Source of the DNA: Acidocella sp.
GTDB taxonomy: Bacteria > Pseudomonadota > Alphaproteobacteria > Acetobacterales > Acetobacteraceae
Assembly (NCBI GenBank): GCA_026224875.1
Contig: JAMFRU010000003.1
Location: forward strand, 1 to 54,244
Direction: 5' to 3'
Length of the DNA stretch: 54,244 nt
Part shown: positions 25,558 to 34,194 of the stretch, one piece after another
How positions within the stretch are numbered: the first letter of the stretch is position 1
Layout of the letters: each line of letters opens with the position of its first letter
Program-made: the position numbers and the translations under genes
The notes under the pieces: generated by a model
What the model was told of the DNA's origin: nothing
Seen by the model: the letters and a program-made list of their open reading frames with translations, nothing else
Database searches by the model: none

Positions 25558-26784
25558 ATGTCTGACTATAAAAATGCGGGAATGCCCCCGCCATCGCGCG
25601 AATTCAGCCGCAAGGCGGCCATCGTCGGCGTGGGCGAGACCGATTATTATCTCGATTACAAGGCTGAGCGGGCCAAGGCACCGGGCTATGAGCCGCCCAC
25701 AACCGAGGGGCTGGTGCTGACCGCATTTGAGCGCGCCCTCGCCGAATCCGGCCTGGAACGCGGCGATATCGATGGGCTTTCCACGTCCTTCACCTATGGC
25801 GGGCCGGAGCCTGAGGCACTGGCGCAGATGCTGGGGATCAAGCCGCGTTACAGCATCCAGAACGGTAACATCATGGCCGGGCCGTTGCCGATTGCCTGCG
25901 CTGCCATTGCCGCGGGTAAATGCGACACGATGGTCATGGTCTATTCCGTCGCCTCCCGCGCCATCGGCCGGCAATATGGCGGCAGCACCTATGCCGGCGC
26001 GGCAGGGGCGGGGGCGCCCAGCTCCTATTATTATTATCTGCCCTGGGGCTGGAGTTCGCAGGCAGCCCATTGGGCGCTGATGTTCCGTTATTATCAGGCA
26101 ACATATGGCGCCACCGAAGCCGATCTCGGCGCGGTCGCTTTGCAGCTGCGCCAAAATGCTTCGATCAACCCCAATGCGGTGATGCAGACACCACTCACGC
26201 TGCAGCAATATCTGGACTCCCGCTACATCGTGCGCCCCCTGCACCTGTTCGATCTTTGCGTGGTTAACGATGGCGCGGTCTGCCTCATCGTGCGGCGTGC
26301 CGATATGGCGCGCGATCTGCCGCATAAGCCCGTGCTGGTCGCCGGCTGGGGCGAGGCGAAAGTTAAAAACGACAAGATGCACACCATGGTGCGCGAACGT
26401 TTACGGCCAATCATGCAGGATGCCGGCGGGCAGGCACTCGCGATGGCGGGCATGGACCTGGCCGAGATCCAGCATTTCGAAGGTTATGATGCCTCCTCGA
26501 TCCATCTCATCAACCAGATCGAAGGGTTTGGTTTCGTGGAGCCAGGGGCGGGGCTGAAATTTTGCCAGGAAGGCAATATGGCCGTGGGTGGCAAACTGCC
26601 GGTGAATACCAGCGGGGGCAATCTGTCAGGCTCCTACATGCATGGCTGGAGCCAGATCGTAGAGGTCGTGCGCCAGCTGCGCCATGAGGCAGGCCCACGC
26701 CAGATTGCCGGTATCCAGGCCTCGATGTCGGCTTTGGTGCAAACCGATCAGGCCCATCCCATAATTTTTACGCGCGGAGAATGA
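25558..26784 (+). CDS. Thiolase-fold protein, Ltp2-like candidate aldolase
   Basis: This 408-residue protein is related to the SCP-x/lipid-transfer thiolases. It starts FSRKAAIVGVGETDYYLDYK and has the late motifs HFEGYDASSIH and NTSGGNLSGSYMHGW, the latter with the conserved Gly-rich loop and His. At the position of the thiolase cysteine nucleophile the sequence is NGNIMAGPLPIACAA, with no cysteine in the right place. Such proteins, exemplified by Ltp2, act with a DUF35 partner as retro-aldolases that release the side chain of steroid CoA esters. The next gene is exactly such a DUF35 protein, overlapping by four bases. CGAGGATA precedes the ATG. Confidence 0.88.
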   Translation: MSDYKNAGMPPPSREFSRKAAIVGVGETDYYLDYKAERAKAPGYEPPTTEGLVLTAFERALAESGLERGDIDGLSTSFTYGGPEPEALAQMLGIKPRYSIQNGNIMAGPLPIACAAIAAGKCDTMVMVYSVASRAIGRQYGGSTYAGAAGAGAPSSYYYYLPWGWSSQAAHWALMFRYYQATYGATEADLGAVALQLRQNASINPNAVMQTPLTLQQYLDSRYIVRPLHLFDLCVVNDGAVCLIVRRADMARDLPHKPVLVAGWGEAKVKNDKMHTMVRERLRPIMQDAGGQALAMAGMDLAEIQHFEGYDASSIHLINQIEGFGFVEPGAGLKFCQEGNMAVGGKLPVNTSGGNLSGSYMHGWSQIVEVVRQLRHEAGPRQIAGIQASMSALVQTDQAHPIIFTRGE

Positions 26785-27218
26785 GCATGAGCCAAAGCAC
26801 GAGCCCAAGCAGGGAAAAACGGCCGGACCGGGCGCTTGGCGCGGGGCATGACGATTTCTGGGCCTGGTGCGGTAAAGGCGAATTGCGCCTGCAGCATTGC
26901 GCCGATTGCGGCAAAATCACCTGGCCCGTGGCCTTGGCCTGCGAATATTGCGGCCATACCAGTTTCGACTGGAAGCGCATGTCGGGGCGCGGCAAAATCG
27001 TCAGCTGGTGCAGTTTCGAGCGCGATTATTATGCGGGTTTGCTGCCCATACCCTGGATGACGATATTGGTGGAACTGGAGGAAGGGCCTCTGTTCATCAG
27101 CAATCCGGTGGACATCACCGAACAGGATATTCGCTTCGGCATGCCGGTGGCTGTGGAGTTTATCGCATGCGAGGATTCGGCCGGAGGGTTCAGTCTGCCG
27201 GTGTTCCGCGCCGCTTGA
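26781..27218 (+). CDS. DUF35 zinc-ribbon/OB-fold partner protein
   Basis: This 145-residue protein has an N-terminal rubredoxin-like zinc ribbon with Cys40, Cys43, Cys54 and Cys57 (CADCG and CEYCG), followed by an OB-fold of about 75 residues (GRGKIVSWCSFERDYYAG onward) that binds acyl-CoA. It overlaps the thiolase-fold gene by the bases ATGA, so the two products are probably made in equal amounts and form one complex, as known for Ltp2 with its DUF35 subunit. A second ATG two codons later is an alternative start. Confidence 0.9.
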   Translation: MSMSQSTSPSREKRPDRALGAGHDDFWAWCGKGELRLQHCADCGKITWPVALACEYCGHTSFDWKRMSGRGKIVSWCSFERDYYAGLLPIPWMTILVELEEGPLFISNPVDITEQDIRFGMPVAVEFIACEDSAGGFSLPVFRAA

Positions 27219-27488
27219 TGGCTGGAGACCCCGCCACGGCGGGCTGAAGCTGGCGCTTCGCCTGCGTTGGCCGGGCGAGATGCCGGCGAGCCGGGTAAAC
27301 TGCGGATGAACGCGGCCTCGGACCGTTAGCCTGCGCGCGTTCCCATCTCGACGAGCTTCAATTCACCAGCCATGCGCAGTCCAAGTAAAACAAGTAATCA
27401 GTTGCTTGATTTAAAGCGTGCTTTGTCTCATAATTTCGCCGGCGGCGATCCAGAACCCAAAATAACCGGCGCCGCGATGGAGGACACC
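27219..27488. other. Leader region of the carboxylic acid reductase gene
   Basis: These 270 bases include a short GC hairpin (CCCGCC-A-CGGCGGG near 27228-27243) and the promoter at 27406. An open frame in line with the reductase extends back to 27372 but would start before the promoter, so I regard it as non-coding. Confidence 0.5.
27406..27434 (+). promoter_or_regulatory. Sigma-70-like promoter of the carboxylic acid reductase gene
   Basis: TTGATT (27406-27411), 17 bases, then CATAAT (27429-27434). This predicts a start near 27441 and a leader of about 48 bases to the ATG at 27489. Confidence 0.7.
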
Positions 27489-30400
27489 ATGGATAGCGTT
27501 GCGGTACCGGCACCCCAGAAAGCCCAGCTGTTCACAGGCGGCGGCGCCACGGATTGGGCAAAAGCGCGGCTGGAACAATTGAAGGCCGGAGACGCACAGT
27601 TCACGGCAGCACTCCCCAACGCCACGGTTACCCAGGCCAAGCAGCAGCCCGGCTTGCGTCTGGCGGAGGTCATCCAGATCGTCATGGAGGGCTATGCCGG
27701 CCGGCCCGCGATTGGGGCGCGGGCCCGCGAGCTGGTGACCGACCCGGTGAGCGGCCGCACCTCCTCGCGGCTGCTCAACCGCTTCGAAACTCGCAGCTTT
27801 GGCGAATTATGGGCACAAATCCGCGCCACCGCCGGAGACTGGCACCACCATCCGCAGCACCCGGTGCAGCCTGGCGCGTTCATCACCATTCTCGGCTTTG
27901 CCAGCCCGGATTATGCCGCGATGGCCCTGGCCGCCGTGCATCTGGGCGCGGTCAACGTGCCGCTGCAGGCCACCGCACCGGCGGCGCAGCATGCCGCCAT
28001 CATGGCCGAGACCGAACCGTGTTTGCTTGCCACCAGCATCGAATATCTCGACCTGGCGGTGGAGGCGGTGCTGGCCGGCACACCGCCGCCCCGCCTGATC
28101 GTGTTCGATTACGAGCCGCGCGACGATGCCCAGCGCGAAAAACTGGAGGTGGCACGGCAGCGCCTGGCGGGCTGCCCGATCATTGTCGATGCCTTGCCGG
28201 ACGTGCTTGCGCGGGGCGCAAACCTGACACCGCCGCTGCATGTTTCGGATGATCCGGACCCGCTGGCCTGGCTGTTCTATACCTCCGGCACCACCGGCAC
28301 GCCCAAAGGGGCGATGATCACGGAGCAGACCATCCGCAACACCTGGCTCTATGCCGCGGAAAAACCCTCGATCACCCTCAGCTTCATGCCGATGAGCCAT
28401 ATGGTCGGCTATGGCTACATGTTTTTGGCCCTGGCCAATGGCGGCACGAGCTATTGTTCGCCCCGGAGCGACCTTTCCACGCTGTTCGAGGACCTGGCGC
28501 TAGTGCGTCCCACCATGGCCTCGCTGGTGCCGCGTATCTGCGAGATGCTGTACCAGCATTATCTGGGCGAGGTTGACCGCCGCATCGCCGCCGGCGCCCA
28601 AGAGGCCGCGGCACAGGAAGATGTGAAGCTGGAGATGCGCGAAACCCTACTCGGCGGGCGGCTGCTGTCCGTCGGCTGCGGCTCGGCGGTGCTCTCGCCC
28701 GAAGTGCATCAGTTCATGCTCTCCATGCTCGGGGTGCATATGGCCATCGGCTATTCCTCCACCGAAATGGCCACCGCCACGGTGCTGGTCGATGGCAAAA
28801 TCCAGCGCCCGCCGGTGATCGATTATCGCCTCGCCGACGTGCCTGAGCTCGGCTATTTCACCACCGACAAGCCCTTTCCGCGCGGCGAATTCCTGGTGAA
28901 AATTCCAAAATTCATGGATGGCTATTACAAGCGCCCGGAACTCACCGCGGAAAAATTCACCGAAGACGGATTTTACCGTTCCGGCGATGTTATGGCGTTG
29001 GTGGATGAGGACAGGCTCGTCTATCTCGACCGCACGAACAATGTGCAAAAACTCAGCCAGGGCGAATTCGTCGCCATTGCCCGGCTTGAGGCGATGTACA
29101 CGCAGAGCCAGGCGATCCGGCAGATATATGTTTATGGCAGCAGCGACCGCGCCTTTTTGCTTGCCGTGGTGGTGCCGGCCGAGGAACTGGCCGAGATGGG
29201 CGAAGACCGGGCCCGCGCGGCGATCCGCCGGGGGCTGAACGAGGTTGCCGGGGAGCATGGGCTCAACAGCTACGAGATCCCGCGCGAATTCCTGATCGAG
29301 ACCGCGCCCTTCAGCCCGGAAAACGGCCTGCTCACGGGCATCGGCAAATTCAGCCGCCCGAATTTCAAAGCGCGTTATGGCGAGAGGCTGGAGCAGCTCT
29401 ATGCGCAGATTGCGCAGGACCAGGTAAGCGAGCTGCGCGCGCTGCGGCTGGGCGGCACGGACCGTCCGGCGATCGAAACAATTGCCCGGGCGGTGCAGGC
29501 GACCCTGGGCGTGGCGGCGGTGGATATTACCCCTGGCGCGCGCTTTGGCGATCTGGGCGGGGATTCACTCTCGGCTTTGTCTTTCTCGATGCTGCTTGAG
29601 GAGATTTTTGGCGTCGAGGTTCCGGTTGGCGTGATCATCAATCCGGCGGGTGACCTAGCGCTGATCGCCGGCTACATCGAGGCGCAGCGTGCGGGGGCAA
29701 GCCGCCCAAGTTTTTCCACCGTGCATTCAGCTGACAGCAGTACGGTATATGCCAGCGATCTGAGCCTCGAAAAATTCATCTCCCCGGAAATTCTTGGCCT
29801 CGCCTCGCATTTGCCCGCGCCGGCGGAGACGATCAACACCGTGCTGCTCACCGGCTCGACCGGCTTTCTCGGCCGCTTCCAGGCCCTCGCCTGGCTGGAG
29901 CGCATGGCGGCGACCGGCGGCAAATTGGTGCTCATCGCCCGTGGCGCCAATCCTGAGCAGGCCCGCCAGCGCGTGGAAGAGGCACTGCAAAGCGATCCCG
30001 CGCTGCTGGCGCATTTCCGGGCCCTGGCGGCGGAGCATCTGGAGGTAGTGCCGGGTGATCTCGGCCTGCCCAGCCTCGGCCTCGATGACGCCACATGGGC
30101 GCGGCTTGCGGAATCTGTCGATCTCATCGCCCACACGGCGGCGCATGTGAACCATGTGCTGCCCTATACGCAATTGTTCACCGCCAATGTAGCCGGCACG
30201 GCGGAGCTGGTGCGCCTGGCGCTGACGAGCCGCCGCAAACATTTCGATTACGTCTCCACCTTGGGCGTGATCGCGCTGGCCGGGGGCTCCGTGGACGAGG
30301 ATTGCGATATCCGCAAAATCATCCCCTCCTGCGAGATCAATGATGGTTACGCCAACGGTTATAACATCAGCAAATGGGCGGGCGAGGTGCTGCTGCGCGA

Positions 30401-31007
30401 GGCACACGATCTGTGCAACCTGCCGGTCAGCATCTTCCGCCCGGGCATGATTCTCGCCCATAGACGCTACGCCGGCCAGCTCAACGTGCCGGACATGTTC
30501 ACCCGCATGATCTACAGCCTGGCGGTTACGGGTGTTGCCCCGGCGACCTTCTATGCCGAGGATTTGTCGAATGGCCGGCCTGTGTCGCGCTATGAAGGCA
30601 TCGCGGTCGATTTCCTCGCTGATTCCATCACCGCGATCGGTCTCAACAACAAATCGGGTTTCCACGCCTATAACCTCGCCAATCCGCGGGACGATGGTGT
30701 GTCGCTCGACAGTTTCGTGGACTGGATGATCGAGGCCGGCTGTAACATCGAGCGGATCGACAGCTACGGCAAATGGCTGGCGCGCTTCGAGACGGCGATG
30801 CATGCGCTGCCCGAGAAGAAGCGGCAGCAGTCGATGCTCGCCATCATGGGGCCCTACCGGCAGCCGCAGCATGCCGTGGCAAAATCCTTCCTGCCGGTTG
30901 AGCGTTTCCGTTCGGCCGCCGAAGCTGCCGGGCACCCGATTCCCCAGCTTTCAAATGCGCTGATCCATAAATATGTCGCTGACCTTCGGCATCTCGAATG
31001 GTTGTAG
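27489..31007 (+). CDS. car: Carboxylic acid reductase (A-PCP-R multidomain)
   Basis: This 1172-residue enzyme reduces a carboxylic acid to an aldehyde using ATP and NADPH. The adenylation domain (about 1-600) has FYTSGTTGTPKGAM from about 263 and GYSSTEMA near 420. The carrier domain has the phosphopantetheine site LGGDSLSAL with Ser693. The thioester reductase domain has LLTGSTGFLG near 785-794 and active-site Tyr958/Lys962 (YNISK). The length equals that of the known Nocardia and Mycobacterium enzymes. The start at 27489 has GGAGG five bases upstream and fits the promoter at 27406. It needs a phosphopantetheinyl transferase, which is not in the window. Together with the aldehyde dehydrogenase and SDRs it could interconvert acid, aldehyde and alcohol. 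Confidence 0.93.
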   Translation: MDSVAVPAPQKAQLFTGGGATDWAKARLEQLKAGDAQFTAALPNATVTQAKQQPGLRLAEVIQIVMEGYAGRPAIGARARELVTDPVSGRTSSRLLNRFETRSFGELWAQIRATAGDWHHHPQHPVQPGAFITILGFASPDYAAMALAAVHLGAVNVPLQATAPAAQHAAIMAETEPCLLATSIEYLDLAVEAVLAGTPPPRLIVFDYEPRDDAQREKLEVARQRLAGCPIIVDALPDVLARGANLTPPLHVSDDPDPLAWLFYTSGTTGTPKGAMITEQTIRNTWLYAAEKPSITLSFMPMSHMVGYGYMFLALANGGTSYCSPRSDLSTLFEDLALVRPTMASLVPRICEMLYQHYLGEVDRRIAAGAQEAAAQEDVKLEMRETLLGGRLLSVGCGSAVLSPEVHQFMLSMLGVHMAIGYSSTEMATATVLVDGKIQRPPVIDYRLADVPELGYFTTDKPFPRGEFLVKIPKFMDGYYKRPELTAEKFTEDGFYRSGDVMALVDEDRLVYLDRTNNVQKLSQGEFVAIARLEAMYTQSQAIRQIYVYGSSDRAFLLAVVVPAEELAEMGEDRARAAIRRGLNEVAGEHGLNSYEIPREFLIETAPFSPENGLLTGIGKFSRPNFKARYGERLEQLYAQIAQDQVSELRALRLGGTDRPAIETIARAVQATLGVAAVDITPGARFGDLGGDSLSALSFSMLLEEIFGVEVPVGVIINPAGDLALIAGYIEAQRAGASRPSFSTVHSADSSTVYASDLSLEKFISPEILGLASHLPAPAETINTVLLTGSTGFLGRFQALAWLERMAATGGKLVLIARGANPEQARQRVEEALQSDPALLAHFRALAAEHLEVVPGDLGLPSLGLDDATWARLAESVDLIAHTAAHVNHVLPYTQLFTANVAGTAELVRLALTSRRKHFDYVSTLGVIALAGGSVDEDCDIRKIIPSCEINDGYANGYNISKWAGEVLLREAHDLCNLPVSIFRPGMILAHRRYAGQLNVPDMFTRMIYSLAVTGVAPATFYAEDLSNGRPVSRYEGIAVDFLADSITAIGLNNKSGFHAYNLANPRDDGVSLDSFVDWMIEAGCNIERIDSYGKWLARFETAMHALPEKKRQQSMLAIMGPYRQPQHAVAKSFLPVERFRSAAEAAGHPIPQLSNALIHKYVADLRHLEWL

Positions 31008-31015
31008 CAGCCACA

Positions 31016-31046
31016 CTGAGGGGCGGGCTGCCGGCCCGCCCCTCAG
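31016..31046. terminator. Strong hairpin between convergent genes
   Basis: A perfect 13-bp stem (31016-31028 with 31034-31046, loop TGCCG) starts nine bases after the reductase stop and overlaps the stop codon of the convergent TetR gene. There is no T tract on either side, so its action as terminator is inferred from position and stability. Confidence 0.65.
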
Positions 31047-31624
31047 GAGTGTACTTTGACCGTGAAGAGCACGAGTTCGAGCGCCTCCTCAAGCGCAAAA
31101 CGGATGCGATCTTCGCTCCAGTTGCGTTGGTCCACGAGCATCTGGAGGGCGCTTCCCTGGATGACGGCATTGAGCAACTGGCTGGCCTTGCCGAGATCGG
31201 CCTGCGCGGTGGCGTTCGACCCGAGAAGTTGCTGCAGATACCCCGTGCCAACATTCGTACTTCGCGCCAGTAATGTTGCCAGCTCGGCATTGCGTGCCGC
31301 ACCGTCCCAGAATGCCAGATAGGCCTTCCAGCGGCGGATGTTGGCCGGACACCATGGCACCATGGTGAGCAATGCGCCGGCCATGTCCGCTGGATCGCGC
31401 TGCAACGCATCCTTGAACTGCTGCTCGCCTTCCGCCGAGAGAACCTGAAAGGTCCAGACCAGAAGCTCCTGCTTGTCCACGAAATAATGTGTGATTGCCG
31501 TGGTGCTGGAGCCTGCCTCGGCGGCAATGCGCCTGATTGTGGCCGCCTCAAGCCCCTCGCGCGCGATCAGCTCGATGGTGATCCACGCGATATCACGCCG
31601 GCGCTTATCGTGGTCGAGGGCCAT
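31043..31624 (-). CDS. TetR family transcriptional regulator
   Basis: This 193-residue TetR protein has the helix-turn-helix at about 10-55: RRRDIAWITIELIAREG, then ATIRRIAAEAGSSTTAITHYFVDKQELL (in part). The C-terminal domain resembles BetI-type regulators. It is divergent from the LLM monooxygenase/P450 unit at 31780 and probably controls that unit. AGG lies six bases before the ATG. Confidence 0.9.
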   Translation of the reverse strand: MALDHDKRRRDIAWITIELIAREGLEAATIRRIAAEAGSSTTAITHYFVDKQELLVWTFQVLSAEGEQQFKDALQRDPADMAGALLTMVPWCPANIRRWKAYLAFWDGAARNAELATLLARSTNVGTGYLQQLLGSNATAQADLGKASQLLNAVIQGSALQMLVDQRNWSEDRIRFALEEALELVLFTVKVHS

Positions 31625-31779
31625 TGCCTATAATTGCGCCGGGACATCGCAAAGCGCAATCGCGGTGCTGCACGACACTGCGCCGTGAAAACATAAAACA
31701 GCTGTCTTTTACATTGGCGCGGCGCGGTGTTAGCCCTGTTTCAAGTTGGACCGTAAAGAAGTCACAAAGGCTTGAAAAA

Positions 31780-32946
31780 ATGGCATTTTCGTCCCTAGAG
31801 CATGGGCTGTTCATCGCCCCCTATCACGACGTTACCGAGAGCCCGACCATTGCCTTGCGGCGCGATATCGCAATCGTGGAATGGGTGGAAAAACTTGGCT
31901 TTACCGAGGCCTGGTTCGGCGAGCATCACTCGACCGGCTGGGAGACGATCAGCTCGCCCGAGTTGATGATCGCCGCGGTGGCGGAGCGCACTTCGCGCAT
32001 CAGGCTCGGCACCGGCGTTGTCTCGATGCCCTACCACAATCCGCTGATGGTCGCGAACCGTATCCTGCAGCTCGACCATATGACGATGGGGCGGGTGATG
32101 TTCGGCATGGGGCCGGGGCTGCTGCCAACCGATGCGGACATGATCGGCGTTGATGTGCGCGGCCTGCGGGACAGGCTGAGCGAGGTCGCCGGGATTATGG
32201 TTGCGTTGCTGTCGGGTGAGGAGGTGACGCATGAGACCTCATGGTACAGGCTGAACAAGGCGCGCACGCATCTGCGCCCCTATACCAGGCCGTATCCTGA
32301 GATTGCGGTTGCCAGCGCGGTCACACCTTCGGGCGGCATGCTCGCGGGCAGGCACGGTTTCGGCCTGCTGTGCGTGGCGGCAACGGAGCGCGCGGCATTC
32401 GACGTGCTCGATGAGAACTGGCGGATTGCCTGCGAGGTTGCGGCCGAGAACGGCCATGTGATGAACCCGGCGAAACTACGCCTCGTCGTGCCCATGCATA
32501 TTGCCGCCACGCGCGAGCAGGCCCGTGCCGATGTCGCGCTCGGCCTGCCGCGCTGGTGCGAATATTTCGACCGGGTCGCCCCCGCGGGCATGCGGGGCCT
32601 CTCAGGGGGCGACCCCGTGGAGCTGCTGACGAGCGCCGGCCGCGCGGTGATCGGCACGCCGGAGGATGCTATCGCGATGATCGAGAAGTTGCAGGCCAAA
32701 CAGGGGGATTTCGGCGTCATCCTGTTCCAGTCGCATAACTGGGCCGATTGGGAGGTAACCAAAAAAAGCTACGAGCTCTATGCGCGCTTTGTGATGCCGC
32801 ATTTCGCCGGGACCAACCGCAATCGCCAAGCATCGTATAATGACCTCCCCAACGCCATCGACAGGCTTGAGGCGCAGCGCACCGCGGGCACCGAGGACGC
32901 TTTTAAAAAATGGAATGAAAAGACCGGGCGCAATGTTTCGGCTTGA
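31780..32946 (+). CDS. LLM-class flavin-dependent monooxygenase
   Basis: This 388-residue bacterial-luciferase-like protein has a TIM-barrel fold using reduced FMN. Typical segments are FGEHHSTGWETISSPELMIA, RLGTGVVSMPYHNPLMVA (in part) and the GxGPGLLPTD loop. Such enzymes often oxidise ketones or hydroxylate hydrophobic molecules and need a separate flavin reductase, not seen here. An open frame extends to 31624, but the ATG at 31780 starts the conserved domain and has AAAGG upstream. It is the first gene of a run: LLM, P450, SDR, flavin monooxygenase, SDR. Confidence 0.9.
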   Translation: MAFSSLEHGLFIAPYHDVTESPTIALRRDIAIVEWVEKLGFTEAWFGEHHSTGWETISSPELMIAAVAERTSRIRLGTGVVSMPYHNPLMVANRILQLDHMTMGRVMFGMGPGLLPTDADMIGVDVRGLRDRLSEVAGIMVALLSGEEVTHETSWYRLNKARTHLRPYTRPYPEIAVASAVTPSGGMLAGRHGFGLLCVAATERAAFDVLDENWRIACEVAAENGHVMNPAKLRLVVPMHIAATREQARADVALGLPRWCEYFDRVAPAGMRGLSGGDPVELLTSAGRAVIGTPEDAIAMIEKLQAKQGDFGVILFQSHNWADWEVTKKSYELYARFVMPHFAGTNRNRQASYNDLPNAIDRLEAQRTAGTEDAFKKWNEKTGRNVSA

Positions 32947-32960
32947 GCGAGGAGGACCCG

Positions 32961-34193
32961 ATGCAAAGAGGCGCTGAACTCGAACTGCCCTACCTCACCA
33001 TGGAGGAGGACGCGTTCGCTGCAAACCCGTTTCCGCATTTCGCCCGCGCCAGGGCGCAGCACCCCTGGCTCGCGCGCTGGGTGCTGGGCTATGTGGTGAC
33101 CGATTACAAAGCGGTGCGCGATCTGTTCGTGCAGGAACACCGGATGCGGATGATGTATGACAGCATCGTCGAGATCATGCAGGCCAAGGGCACGCGCTGG
33201 GGCGATTTCCAGCAGCGCCATATGCTCAGCATGATGGACGAAAACCATAAGCGCATCCGCGATGTGCTGGCACCCTCCTTTACCCCGCGCGCGGCAAACC
33301 GCAACCGTGGGCTGATGCAGGAGGTCGTTAACGATCTGCTCGATGAATGGCTCCCGAAAGGCGCTTTCGACTTCGAGGAATTCGCCTCATATTTCCCCAT
33401 CACCGTCATGTGCCGCCTCATCGGTGCCTCGCCGGATGTGATTCCCAACCTGCGTGCGGCGATGGAAGCAATCGGCCTGAGCACGAGCATGGACCCGCGC
33501 TGGCTGCCGGCGATGCAGGAAGGCGTGGTGACGATGGAGATTTTCGTCGATGGGTTGATTGCCGGCCGCCGTGCCGCACCGCGCATTGGCGAGGAGCCGG
33601 ACCTGCTCGATCTGTTGTTGCAGGCGAACGCCTCGGGCGGGATGACCGATCGCGAACTGGCCGATGTGCTGATCTTCCTTTTCGTTGCTGGTTATGACAC
33701 TTCGAAGAACATGCTGACCCTGACATTCTGGGAACTGCTCGACCGCCCGGATATGTACCGCCGCGCCGGTGAGGATCATGATTATGCCGGCAAGGTGGTC
33801 GCGGAAACGTTCCGCTTTCATAGCACCACTTCGAGCCAGCGCATCCTCAATGAGGATATCGAATATCGCGGCGTCGTGCTGGAGAAGGATGCGATTGTCT
33901 GGTTTCCCTTGAGCGTGGCGACGCGAGATGAGCGCTATGCCGCAAATGCCGAGAATTTTAATCCCGAACGTGACCGCAGCAACCGGCATATCGGCTTTGG
34001 CCTGGGTGCGCATATCTGCCTCGGCCAGTATATCGCTCAGGCGCAGATCCACGAAGGCCTGCACGCCATATGCCGGCGCATCGCAAACCCGCGGTCACCG
34101 GGCCCGCAAGGCTACCGCCCATTCCCGGGAACCTGGGGTCTGCGCGGCCTGCCCATCGCCTTCGATCAGGCCGAAACTTCAAAGGGGAGCTGA
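32961..34193 (+). CDS. Cytochrome P450
   Basis: This 410-residue soluble bacterial P450 has the I-helix oxygen-activation motif AGYDT at 243-247, the ExxR pair Glu282/Arg285, and the heme-binding loop FGLGAHICLG with ligand Cys353. All catalytic elements are present. It probably hydroxylates a hydrophobic substrate, using ferredoxin and reductase encoded elsewhere. The start is ATG 32961 with AGGAGG six bases before it; an in-frame TTG at 32943 is less likely. The gene begins 14 bases after the LLM stop and is followed within two bases by an SDR. Confidence 0.94.
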   Translation: MQRGAELELPYLTMEEDAFAANPFPHFARARAQHPWLARWVLGYVVTDYKAVRDLFVQEHRMRMMYDSIVEIMQAKGTRWGDFQQRHMLSMMDENHKRIRDVLAPSFTPRAANRNRGLMQEVVNDLLDEWLPKGAFDFEEFASYFPITVMCRLIGASPDVIPNLRAAMEAIGLSTSMDPRWLPAMQEGVVTMEIFVDGLIAGRRAAPRIGEEPDLLDLLLQANASGGMTDRELADVLIFLFVAGYDTSKNMLTLTFWELLDRPDMYRRAGEDHDYAGKVVAETFRFHSTTSSQRILNEDIEYRGVVLEKDAIVWFPLSVATRDERYAANAENFNPERDRSNRHIGFGLGAHICLGQYIAQAQIHEGLHAICRRIANPRSPGPQGYRPFPGTWGLRGLPIAFDQAETSKGS

Positions 34194-34194
34194 A

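Noticed and set aside
27372-27488. N-terminal extension of the carboxylic acid reductase
   Set aside because: It would start upstream of the good promoter at 27406-27434 and has no ribosome binding site, while ATG 27489 has GGAGG and gives the family length.
31624-31779. Upstream extension of the LLM monooxygenase
   Set aside because: It is low in protein character, runs through the divergent promoter region to the TetR start, and the conserved domain starts at 31780.
33928-34194. Upstream extension of the SDR at 34195 into the P450 gene
   Set aside because: The SDR fold and a strong ribosome binding site begin at 34195; the extension overlaps the P450 heme-loop coding region in another frame.
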